Source: Pseudomonadales bacterium
GTDB taxonomy: Bacteria; Pseudomonadota; Gammaproteobacteria; Pseudomonadales; Ketobacteraceae
Length of the DNA stretch: 32,827 nt
Assembly: GCA_022361455.1 (NCBI GenBank)
Contig: JAKSAW010000617.1
Span: 1-32,827 of the forward strand
Direction of reading: 5' to 3'
Of the stretch, positions 9,179 through 16,379 are shown in pieces. The notes beneath the pieces are model-generated. The model saw only the letters and a list, made by a program, of their open reading frames with translations. It did not search any database and had not been told where the DNA came from. Made by a program: the position numbers and the translations under genes. Every line of letters starts with the position of its first letter. The stretch's first letter is position 1.

Positions 9179-9838
9179 ATGCAACAGGATTTATTTACTC
9201 AACCCGACGCCGTAGATTCAAAAAATAACTCTGAAGATCCAGTAGAAACCCTTTATTTGGATCCGGAGAGGCTCAGCTTTCTGCAGTTCTACCGGGGTTT
9301 TCTCAACCCTGATCGTGCCGCAAGTCTTTTTAAAACATTGCAAAAGGATGTTCCGTGGCGGCAGGATCGCATTCGAATTGCAGGCAAGGAAATACCAATA
9401 CCTCGGCTACAAGCCTGGTTTGGCAATATCGACGCCCAGTACGGTTACTCAGGAATTGCGCTCACTCCAATTCCCTTCAGTCCAACCCTGTCAGAAATAA
9501 AAAACGCTATCGAAGCAACCTGTGGTGATAATTTCAATAGCCTACTTGCTAACTATTATCGCGATGGACAAGACAGTGTCAGCTGGCATGCTGATGATGA
9601 AACTGAACTGGGTACAAATCCCGTCATTGCCTCTCTTAGCTTGGGTGAAACTCGACGATTTAGCTTAAAACACAAGCATGACAAATCCTTTGATACCTTG
9701 CATCTGGATCTACACCAAGGCGATTTACTCATCATGGCTGGGGAAACCCAACATCATTGGTTACACCAAGTAGCGAAAACCAAGAAAACCAGAGAGCCAA
9801 GAATCAATCTCACCTTTCGAAAAATCTATGTAAAATAG
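9179..9838 (+). CDS. alkB: AlkB-family 2-oxoglutarate/Fe(II) dioxygenase (nucleic-acid dealkylation)
   Basis: A 219-residue AlkB-type dioxygenase that would remove methyl groups from damaged bases such as 1-methyladenine and 3-methylcytosine by oxidative demethylation. Iron ligands are visible: the HxD in SWHADDE (H137, D139) and the distal His in HHWLHQV (H196). The 2-oxoglutarate-binding arginines lie in PRINLTFRK (R208, R214). The sequence NYYRDGQDSVSWHADDE is closer to the ALKBH2/ALKBH3-like branch than to E. coli AlkB, so the symbol denotes family, not strict orthology. It lies 9 bp after rluA in the same orientation. No LexA-like or Ada-like site is apparent upstream. Confidence 0.9.
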   Translation: MQQDLFTQPDAVDSKNNSEDPVETLYLDPERLSFLQFYRGFLNPDRAASLFKTLQKDVPWRQDRIRIAGKEIPIPRLQAWFGNIDAQYGYSGIALTPIPFSPTLSEIKNAIEATCGDNFNSLLANYYRDGQDSVSWHADDETELGTNPVIASLSLGETRRFSLKHKHDKSFDTLHLDLHQGDLLIMAGETQHHWLHQVAKTKKTREPRINLTFRKIYVK

Positions 9839-9868
9839 CTTCAAATGCGCTATTGAGATCACACCATG

Positions 9869-9898
9869 AGCAGCAACAATTATGCTAGTGTTGCTGCT
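9869..9898 (+). promoter_or_regulatory. Perfect 10-bp hairpin upstream of the peptidase gene
   Basis: AGCAGCAACA (9869-9878) and TGTTGCTGCT (9889-9898) form a perfect stem with a 10-nt loop. No T-run follows, so it is not a classic terminator. It overlaps the most upstream possible start (ATG at 9882) of the peptidase gene and could be an RNA structure controlling the downstream trio, or a protein-binding palindrome. Confidence 0.55.
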
Positions 9899-9932
9899 GT
9901 TGAATATGCCGCCTATGGAACAGCACGAATTG

Positions 9933-10601
9933 ATGAGAATCCACCAATCAAGCCTATTTTTGTGGTTATTGTGCTTGATCTTAAATCTATGGACAGCACC
10001 TGGCTGGGCCGAGAGTGATCTTGCAGCAAAGAAAGAGCGCTCGGCTAAAACAGAAAAACTCAATGAAAAACGCATTATGGGCTGGGTGGAAAATGTCTAT
10101 ATCGGTAACAGGCAAACCAAATTAAAAGCCAAGCTCGACACCGGCGCTAAGACTTCCTCCATTCAAGCTAACGACATAGAGCACTTTATTCGCGATCAAC
10201 AGCCATGGGTTCGGTTTGTGATTAAACGCGATGGCAAGAAAGCCTACATCGACAAAAAGGGTCGATCTCACCCGGAGAAGAAAGCCATCGAGATCACCTT
10301 GGAAAGACCACTGCTACGAACCGCCAAGATCAAGCAACATCACAAAAAGAGTGTCGAGCGCCCAGTGGTAACACTAGATATGATACTGGGTGGCAAACAC
10401 TACCCCGTGGAGTTTACCCTCACCGATCGCCGCAAGTTCATCTACCCCGTGTTGTTAGGCAGACGCTTCTTGCGAAACGTAGCTATTGTAGATCCCAGCA
10501 GCACTTTTCTTACCAGCAATACGCAGAGTGATAACGGTCACCACAAAGACGCTGAAATTCCCTCGCAGCAGGCGCCCAAACCCGTTAAACTACGCCCCTA
10601 A
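9933..10601 (+). CDS. Secreted retropepsin-like peptidase (RimK-associated 'ATP-dependent zinc protease' family)
   Basis: This belongs to the family labelled 'putative ATP-dependent Zn protease' (PF05618/COG4067). Its core is now viewed as a retropepsin-like aspartic peptidase rather than a zinc enzyme. The diagnostic motif is AKLDTGAKTSSI, with the putative catalytic Asp at residue 69 from this start; a second conserved segment is PVLLGRRFLRN. The frame is open to ATG 9882, but that upstream part lies in a hairpin. From ATG 9933 the protein starts with a clean signal peptide (hydrophobic FLWLLCLILNLW, cleavage near GWA/ES), so I prefer this start; its ribosome-binding site is weak. It would work in the periplasm. 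It heads a trio with the inactive transglutaminase-7TM protein and an ATP-grasp ligase. Confidence 0.8.
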   Translation: MRIHQSSLFLWLLCLILNLWTAPGWAESDLAAKKERSAKTEKLNEKRIMGWVENVYIGNRQTKLKAKLDTGAKTSSIQANDIEHFIRDQQPWVRFVIKRDGKKAYIDKKGRSHPEKKAIEITLERPLLRTAKIKQHHKKSVERPVVTLDMILGGKHYPVEFTLTDRRKFIYPVLLGRRFLRNVAIVDPSSTFLTSNTQSDNGHHKDAEIPSQQAPKPVKLRP

Positions 10602-10643
10602 TCCGCTGTCACAATTTTGTCATAAATAGAAAAATAAATTATT

Positions 10644-12203
10644 GTGAAAGACCTTCAGATCAAAGTCATTGCTGCTCTGCTGGTGATCGCCGCAACTGCC
10701 CTGGTGTATCACAAAAACACTGAGCTGGGCCTACCGCTGTTACCCGCAGAAATGAATGATGTATGGACAGTAGAAGCCCGTATATCTTTCCAAGCCAATG
10801 GCGGGCCTGCCAAAGCAGAGTTCTACATTCCTCATAAGCCCCCAGGCTTCATTAAGCTTAACGAGGATTTTATTTCCAGTAATTATGGGTTGGCTACGGA
10901 CTACGACAAGGTAAACCGCAAAGCCCTGTGGGCAGTTCGTAGAGCCTATGAAAAACAAGTGCTCTACTATCGATGCGAAATTGCTTTCGATGAAGCTAGC
11001 TACCAATCCAGATTACAACCCATTCCCTCCTACCCTAGCCGGCCTGTTTACGGTGAACCTCATGGCTCAGCCATCGGTGCCGTGCTGGAAGAGGTTCGCG
11101 CACATTCAGCAGACACCATTACTTTTACCCGCGAGCTCCTGCTAAAGCTCAACAGTCCGGAACCCGATGAGAACGTTGCCATCATCAACAAAGCCGGTAT
11201 TGGAAAGGCTGAATGGGTTAGACAGGTTATTAACATACTTGCAGGTGCAAGAATCCCCGCGAGAATCGTTTACATCTTACAACTGCAGGACCGCATAAAG
11301 CATGGCACCTTGGTGCCTTGGCTAGAGGTCTACGATGGCAAACATTGGACTGCGTTTAATCCCGTAACAGCAAGCCATGGTTTTACCCCTAACACGTTAG
11401 TATGGCGAGTAGGTGATGATCCGCTTGTCACCATCGAAGGTGGTCAACCAGCACAGGTTGAATTTTCCATTGCCCGTCATTCCCGTACCAAAGTTTCCCT
11501 AGCTGAACAATGGGCGAAACAAGTCGATTCAAAGGTAATGGCGTTTTCACTGTTCACCCTGCCTGTGCATACCCAAAACGTCTACCGCATTATTTTATTG
11601 GTGCCTCTAGGTGCTCTACTAATTGTGGTTCTGAGAAACATCGTGGGCATTCAAACCTTTGGTACCTTTATGCCCATTTTAATCGCACTAGCCTTTAGAG
11701 AAACGCAATTACTCTGGGGCGTTACTATGTTTTCGATTCTCGTCGCTATAGGCCTAATGCTGCGACTTTACCTGGAGCGATTAAAACTATTGCTAGTGCC
11801 ACGATTAGCGGCCGTTTTAACTATCGTTATTCTAATTATTGCTTCCATATCCATTCTAAGTTCGCAGCTCGGTTTAGACCGTGGTTTATCAATCGCGCTT
11901 TTCCCTGTAGTGATTTTGGCAATGACCATAGAACGTATGTCGTTAATTTGGGAAGAGCACGGCCCTAGCGAAGCGTTAAACCGAGGTATAGGTAGTTTGA
12001 TCGCCGCGTGCTTGGGATATCTAGTGCTCAGTAATGAAACCCTGGCCCACTTAGTCTTTGTGTTTCCGGAACTATTGTTAGTAGTGCTAGCCGCTATTTT
12101 GTTGTTAGGCAGATATACAGGTTATCGCCTCACTGAGCTGTGGCGCTTTCGTGCGGTCTTATTTTCTAACAAAAATAAGACCAACAATGGGGATGCCCCA
12201 TGA
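10644..12203 (+). CDS. Inactive transglutaminase domain fused to seven transmembrane helices
   Basis: A 519-residue membrane protein of the '7TM_transglut' type (PF14400 plus PF14402). It has one N-terminal membrane helix (about 7-24), a periplasmic domain to about 300, and a hydrophobic C-terminal half with about seven helices (about 312-500). The periplasmic part keeps the transglutaminase-like outline (RIPARIVYILQLQ... VPWLEVYDGKHWTAFNP, about 203-240), but the usual Cys, His and Asp are absent: the Cys region reads GIGKAEWV, the His position reads VPWLEVY and the Asp position is FNP. It is probably a binding or sensing domain. It starts with GTG 42 bp after the peptidase gene and overlaps the ATP-grasp gene by 4 bp, implying translational coupling. 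Confidence 0.85.
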   Translation: MKDLQIKVIAALLVIAATALVYHKNTELGLPLLPAEMNDVWTVEARISFQANGGPAKAEFYIPHKPPGFIKLNEDFISSNYGLATDYDKVNRKALWAVRRAYEKQVLYYRCEIAFDEASYQSRLQPIPSYPSRPVYGEPHGSAIGAVLEEVRAHSADTITFTRELLLKLNSPEPDENVAIINKAGIGKAEWVRQVINILAGARIPARIVYILQLQDRIKHGTLVPWLEVYDGKHWTAFNPVTASHGFTPNTLVWRVGDDPLVTIEGGQPAQVEFSIARHSRTKVSLAEQWAKQVDSKVMAFSLFTLPVHTQNVYRIILLVPLGALLIVVLRNIVGIQTFGTFMPILIALAFRETQLLWGVTMFSILVAIGLMLRLYLERLKLLLVPRLAAVLTIVILIIASISILSSQLGLDRGLSIALFPVVILAMTIERMSLIWEEHGPSEALNRGIGSLIAACLGYLVLSNETLAHLVFVFPELLLVVLAAILLLGRYTGYRLTELWRFRAVLFSNKNKTNNGDAP

Positions 12204-13138
12204 TTTCTCCATGGCGCAAGTTGCGAGAGAAAGGCATCTTGGGTATGAATCAACGCAATGCTGATTTCATTATGCCCTACAATAAACGCTCCCATTACCC
12301 GCTCGTTGATGACAAAAGAGCCACCAAAAAAGCGGCATTAAAAGCCAATATCCCAGTACCAGAATTGTATGGCACGATCGAAATTGAACATCAGATAAAG
12401 CAGTTTCAACAACTTCTAAAAAATGAAAACGAGTTTGTCATAAAACCTGCCAATGGTAGTGGTGGCAATGGGATTTTAGTCATCGCTGGTAAAAACCCAA
12501 ATGGCTACTATCGCAAGGCTAATGACGCACTCATTAGCCAAGATGAAATTCAATATCACCTTTCCAACATTTTAAGCGGTATGTATAGCTTGGGTGGGGC
12601 TACCGACTCAGCCATTATTGAATACCGTGTTAAGTTTGATAACGCTTTTCAAACTATTAGTTACCGTGGTGTTCCTGATATCCGCACCATCGTTTTTCGA
12701 GGACTGCCAATCATGGCAATGTTGCGGTTACCCACACGTGAATCTGATGGCCGTGCTAACTTACACCAAGGAGCAGTCGGTGCAGGTATCGATATTCACT
12801 CAGGTAAAACTACATTGGGTGTGTGTCACGACAGCCTTATTGAACACCATCCAGACACCGGCGCAAGGATTCAGGGACTCGCAATTCCCCACTGGCAGCA
12901 AATATTGGAAATGGCTGCCAAATGTTATGACATCGCCCAACTGGATTATATGGGGGTTGATATCGTGCTTGATAAAGAACTGGGCCCTTTGATGCTTGAA
13001 CTTAATGCTAGACCTGGTTTAAATATTCAGCTGTGCAACGATCATGGATTGCTGCCTAGATTACATCAAGTGGAAAACCTGGATTCGATTCCTGCTAAAG
13101 CTCAACAAAGGGTCGCCATGAGCCTAGATATTTTTTAA
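12200..13138 (+). CDS. ATP-grasp ligase, alpha-L-glutamate-ligase-like
   Basis: A 312-residue ATP-grasp enzyme of the 'alpha-L-glutamate ligase-like' group (PF14397, RimK-related), expected to form an amide/peptide bond using ATP, probably in the cytoplasm. Nucleotide-binding features are the lysine and glycine-rich loop in FVIKPANGSGGNGILVI (K82, 85-91) and the metal/ATP-binding stretch DYMGVDIVLDKELGPLMLELN leading to NARPGLNIQL near the C-terminus. The start ATG is inside the stop of the preceding gene (ATGA overlap). Published comparative genomics (Iyer and Aravind, on amidoligases) predicted that ATP-grasp, 7TM-transglutaminase and peptidase proteins of this kind form one system. The substrate is not known to me. 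Confidence 0.87.
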   Translation: MISPWRKLREKGILGMNQRNADFIMPYNKRSHYPLVDDKRATKKAALKANIPVPELYGTIEIEHQIKQFQQLLKNENEFVIKPANGSGGNGILVIAGKNPNGYYRKANDALISQDEIQYHLSNILSGMYSLGGATDSAIIEYRVKFDNAFQTISYRGVPDIRTIVFRGLPIMAMLRLPTRESDGRANLHQGAVGAGIDIHSGKTTLGVCHDSLIEHHPDTGARIQGLAIPHWQQILEMAAKCYDIAQLDYMGVDIVLDKELGPLMLELNARPGLNIQLCNDHGLLPRLHQVENLDSIPAKAQQRVAMSLDIF

Positions 13139-13162
13139 TCGCGCATTAGCAAACTTACACAA

Positions 13163-13193
13163 CTGTCAGCCATTTTGCTGCTCATGCTATACT
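13163..13193 (+). promoter_or_regulatory. Candidate extended -10 promoter for the TetR gene
   Basis: TATACT at 13188-13193 is preceded by TGC, giving an extended -10 element, about 38 bp before the preferred TetR start. A loose -35 (CTGTCA, 13163-13168) sits 19 bp upstream. The position fits separate transcription of the regulator. Confidence 0.4.
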
Positions 13194-13230
13194 GGCATCT
13201 TTGCAGCTCAGACCAAGACAAGTACCAGCT

Positions 13231-13830
13231 ATGACCGAGAATTTAGAACGCCGCAACCGTATTTTAAAAGCTGCCCGTGACATTTTTGCCCAGGAAGGCT
13301 TTCGTGATGCTGAAGTAAAAACCATTGCGAAACAGGCTGGGGTTGGCAAAGCCACCATCTATAAGCACTTCGAAAGTAAGGACGATATTCTTCTTAAAAT
13401 TGTCGAAGAGAACTTTCATGCGCTACGCAATATTGCCCTACAAAACCTAGTCGGTGGCGGGCACCCTTTTGATCGTTTGGAAAAAACCTGTATCTCTATG
13501 GCAAAATTCTTATCTGCCAATAAAGCTTTTTCCATGGTGCTGATAAAAGAAGCCGGCGAGTTCATGCCAGAAATCCAGAATCTTCATAAGACCGTGGTGC
13601 AAGAAAACGCCCAGTTTGCCGATGCATTCTTCGAAGCCTTGAAAGAGCAAAACTTAATCCCTGACATCCCCAACCAAACTCTCCTAGAGTTACTGATGAA
13701 TCTGGCAATCGGTACCATTTATGCGTGGACTCTCAACGAAGAGCGGGATCTAGTAGTCGATGTGCAAGAGTTGTTTAATCTGTGGCGCAATCAAATCGCA
13801 GCGAGAGAAGCATTAATGACCGGGGAGTAA
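13231..13830 (+). CDS. TetR/AcrR-family transcriptional regulator
   Basis: A TetR-type repressor with the standard N-terminal helix-turn-helix: ILKAARDIFAQEGFRDAEVK leading into TIAKQAGVGKATIYKHFESKDD (about residues 11-52). A variable ligand-binding domain fills the remainder. I chose ATG 13231 (199 aa, MTENLERR) rather than the upstream TTG at 13201, which lies too close to the candidate promoter. The C-terminal half contains no recognisable ligand signature. It follows the ATP-grasp gene by about 90 bp with its own candidate promoter; whether it regulates the trio or a distant target is unknown. Confidence 0.88.
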   Translation: MTENLERRNRILKAARDIFAQEGFRDAEVKTIAKQAGVGKATIYKHFESKDDILLKIVEENFHALRNIALQNLVGGGHPFDRLEKTCISMAKFLSANKAFSMVLIKEAGEFMPEIQNLHKTVVQENAQFADAFFEALKEQNLIPDIPNQTLLELLMNLAIGTIYAWTLNEERDLVVDVQELFNLWRNQIAAREALMTGE

Positions 13831-13839
13831 GCTCTCCCC
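13822..13839. terminator. Weak hairpin at the tetR 3' end
   Basis: GGGGAG and CTCCCC form a 6-bp stem around a loop holding the tetR stop codon. There is no T-run, so termination is doubtful. It lies between the convergent tetR and diguanylate cyclase genes. Confidence 0.25.
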
Positions 13840-13851
13840 TGCTTGAACACT

Positions 13852-15735
13852 CTAAAACGCCGTCACGCAGTTTCGACCTTGTTTTTTGGAGCGATACAAA
13901 GCCCTATCCGCTTCGGATACTAACCTTTGAAACTCCTCTCCGTGAATCGGTTTTAAACTTGATACCCCCACACTCACGGTAAGTTCATAGCTTTGCTCTT
14001 GATACATAAACGGGCTACTGGCCACCGCTAAGCGAATTTCCTCAGCTAAATAAGTGGCTCCCGACACTTCGGTTTCTGGCAAAATCACCATAAACTCTTC
14101 GCCGCCATAGCGGGTCACCAAATCCGATGCTCGTGACACAGAAGCTTCAATAGTGCGAGCCACATGACGCAGACATTCGTCACCGATCAAATGGCCATAG
14201 TCATCGTTAAAGCGTTTAAAATAATCAATATCAATGGCAAGCAGCGAGATGGAAGAACTGTTGCGCACCGCCCGCGACCATTCCCTAGCGAGTTTTTCAT
14301 CAAAAAAGCGACGATTTTTAATGCCAGTTAAACCATCAAGAAAAGATAAAGACTGTAAGCGCTGATTGGCATCCTCTAGCTGCACCAAAGTATCCTGCAA
14401 AGTTTTAGTGCGTTCATCTACCGTTCTTTCTAGATCTTCCTTAACGGCTTTCTGCATATTCAACGCATTCTTCTGAGCCAGCATATAAGACTGGCGCTGA
14501 CTATTAACGCGATCAGTTAGCGCAAACGCAGAAGCCACCGCCCCTAACATTGCCCCTACTTGCATAGCATGCGAGGTCAGTAATGTATGTGGAATCACCC
14601 CAAACTTACTGGCTGCATAAGCAACCACACTCACCATAAATAGCAGGTAAGCAACAACAAAAAAACGAGCGGGTCGATAGCCACTATGCCAACGATAAGC
14701 CCCCACTGCCACAGAGATTAAACTTACCGGTATTGCTAAAAACGCACTGACTTTTATCGTGTAGGAATAGGGCAAAAATAAAGAAGCAATTGCACAGAGC
14801 AGACTGGCATGAAAGAACCAACCCAGCACCATGTATAAACGACGGTGAGACACCTTAAGTTGCATGAAACTACGGGCAAACAAACTGCCAAAGGCCACCA
14901 ATACTGGCACAAATAAAGACACACTATGCTCTCGCCACCAACCACTAGTGGGCCATAGATACTGATTGCCAAAGCCATTTATCGACACTTCAAATATCAT
15001 CAAGCTCAACATGAAGCCGGCATAGTATAGAAACACACGGTCCTGCAAGATTAGGAATACAAAGAAATTATAAATGGCCATGACCACCAAAATTCCAAAG
15101 TAAAAACCAAAACCCAACAAGCGCATTTGGTCTGATTGATAAAACACATCTGGCTCCCATATATGCAGTGGCATTTGCATTGAGCCTTCGGTGATGACTT
15201 TAAAATAGAGATGATGGGTTTCTTTGGCTGGAACTCGGATTTGATAGATTAAATTGTAGTGATCCACTGGTCGCTGGTCCATAGGATAGCGGTCGCCACT
15301 GACCTGCCTGGATACCAATCTTTCATCGCTTGATACTTGATACAAAACGACTTCATCTAATACAGGGTACTGGATTTCAACAAAGCGATTCAGTGGTTGA
15401 TTGGTTGGGTTATTCACTGTGACCCAAAACCACATGGACCTCAGGCCAAAGCCAAAGTTAGGCACCGGAGCCTCATTAAGTTGCCATTGAATGCCTTGAT
15501 CGCTACTTGGCAGCAGATCTTCAAGCAACAGGTCAGGTCTTAGAGGACGCGTGTAGCGTATGCCAATGGCAGCATTAACATGATCTTTATCGATCAATAA
15601 GGTTGAGTCTGATTCGCCGCTATTGAGATTAGTGTTTGATATGTCAGATGCTATCTCTGAAGCCAACGTAGCACTAGCGATGCTCAAACAAAGCAATGCG
15701 GTCATCATGAAGCTGACTAGAGCAAACACTCTCAT
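13852..15735 (-). CDS. Diguanylate cyclase with 7TMR-DISM sensor (DISMED2-7TM-GGDEF)
   Basis: A membrane enzyme making cyclic di-GMP from two GTP. Order: signal peptide (about 1-26), periplasmic 7TMR-DISMED2 domain (about 50-185), seven membrane helices (about 195-400), a coiled-coil linker (about 405-460) and a C-terminal GGDEF domain. The active-site motif is GGEEF (544-548), preceded at the canonical five-residue distance by an RxxD inhibitory site (RASD, R535-D538), so the enzyme should be active and product-inhibited. The frame extends 15 codons upstream to 15780, but GGAG (complement of 15745-15748) lies 9 nt before the ATG at 15735, giving 627 aa and a proper signal peptide. It is divergent from a PilZ protein, a likely partner. 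Confidence 0.93.
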   Translation of the reverse strand: MRVFALVSFMMTALLCLSIASATLASEIASDISNTNLNSGESDSTLLIDKDHVNAAIGIRYTRPLRPDLLLEDLLPSSDQGIQWQLNEAPVPNFGFGLRSMWFWVTVNNPTNQPLNRFVEIQYPVLDEVVLYQVSSDERLVSRQVSGDRYPMDQRPVDHYNLIYQIRVPAKETHHLYFKVITEGSMQMPLHIWEPDVFYQSDQMRLLGFGFYFGILVVMAIYNFFVFLILQDRVFLYYAGFMLSLMIFEVSINGFGNQYLWPTSGWWREHSVSLFVPVLVAFGSLFARSFMQLKVSHRRLYMVLGWFFHASLLCAIASLFLPYSYTIKVSAFLAIPVSLISVAVGAYRWHSGYRPARFFVVAYLLFMVSVVAYAASKFGVIPHTLLTSHAMQVGAMLGAVASAFALTDRVNSQRQSYMLAQKNALNMQKAVKEDLERTVDERTKTLQDTLVQLEDANQRLQSLSFLDGLTGIKNRRFFDEKLAREWSRAVRNSSSISLLAIDIDYFKRFNDDYGHLIGDECLRHVARTIEASVSRASDLVTRYGGEEFMVILPETEVSGATYLAEEIRLAVASSPFMYQEQSYELTVSVGVSSLKPIHGEEFQRLVSEADRALYRSKKQGRNCVTAF

Positions 15736-15954
15736 GGCGTTTGACTCCGCAGGTGAATTCCACGGCCTCAAAAACAGCACTCAGCTACCCTTTCCCAAGC
15801 GACTAAACCTTATCAACGACTCGATAACCAATATTTATAAGCTTAGACCAAATAAAATCGATCAATTTGACGTCTATTTTAACACCAGCTACTTTGAGAG
15901 TAACAATAACCAACTCAAGTAAGCGTAGTCTGAGTTGCTCTCAGGAGAGATCCA
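15736..15954. promoter_or_regulatory. Divergent region between diguanylate cyclase and PilZ genes
   Basis: This 219-bp region supplies both the leftward cyclase and the rightward PilZ gene. Both ribosome-binding sites are clear (GGAG on the complement of 15745-15748; AGGAG at 15943-15947). The middle (about 15810-15920) is AT-rich and non-coding. I cannot assign promoter elements with confidence. Confidence 0.35.
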
Positions 15955-16278
15955 ATGATTGAGCAAAGAAAAGAGTCTAGAACTCACCTTCTCTACTATT
16001 TGCGCGTTTTCGATCGAAACTCAGATACCCTCTTCGGCCACGTGGTAGACCTGTCTCCCAATGGCATGCTAATTACCAGTCACAAACCTTTGGAAAATCA
16101 ACGCACCTATAAGCTCGCGGTGGAGGATGTGGGTGTGATGGATCAGTTGGGAACCGTTAATTTTGAAGCGGAATGTCGCTGGTGCAAGACCGACCACAAC
16201 GTGGATCTTTACGACGCCGGCTTCAGCTTAGTCAATCCTTCCAACCAAGTCCAAACGCTTATTGCAGATTACGTGTAA
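15955..16278 (+). CDS. Single-domain PilZ protein (c-di-GMP receptor)
   Basis: A 107-residue PilZ domain with no other region. Both binding signatures are present: RxxxR in QRKESR (R5, R9) and D-x-S-x-x-G in DLSPNG (D32, S34, G37). It should therefore bind cyclic di-GMP and pass the signal to an unknown partner. AGGAG sits 7 nt before the ATG. Being divergent from a diguanylate cyclase suggests local signalling between the two. Confidence 0.88.
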   Translation: MIEQRKESRTHLLYYLRVFDRNSDTLFGHVVDLSPNGMLITSHKPLENQRTYKLAVEDVGVMDQLGTVNFEAECRWCKTDHNVDLYDAGFSLVNPSNQVQTLIADYV

Positions 16279-16320
16279 TTTTATAAATCGATAAAGCGCA
16301 ATCACTTAATTCGGAAACAA

Positions 16321-16354
16321 AAAAGCCGCTCCCAATCACTTGAGAGCGGCTTTT
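16321..16354. terminator. Bidirectional rho-independent terminator (PilZ / lipoprotein)
   Basis: AAAAGCCGCTC (16321-16331) pairs with GAGCGGCTTTT (16344-16354) around a 12-nt loop. The A-tract and T-tract on either side suit termination in both directions between two convergent genes. Confidence 0.85.
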
Positions 16355-16379
16355 CTTTGTGAGTTAAAACTCTTCTTAC

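Noticed and set aside
9866..10018. A 50-residue frame starting ATGAGCAGC in a different frame from the peptidase gene.
   Set aside because: No ribosome-binding site, overlaps the signal-peptide coding part of a well-supported gene, and part of it is created by the hairpin sequence.
10644..12203. An active transglutaminase or protease.
   Set aside because: The region aligned with the catalytic Cys, His and Asp lacks all three, so enzymatic activity is not expected.
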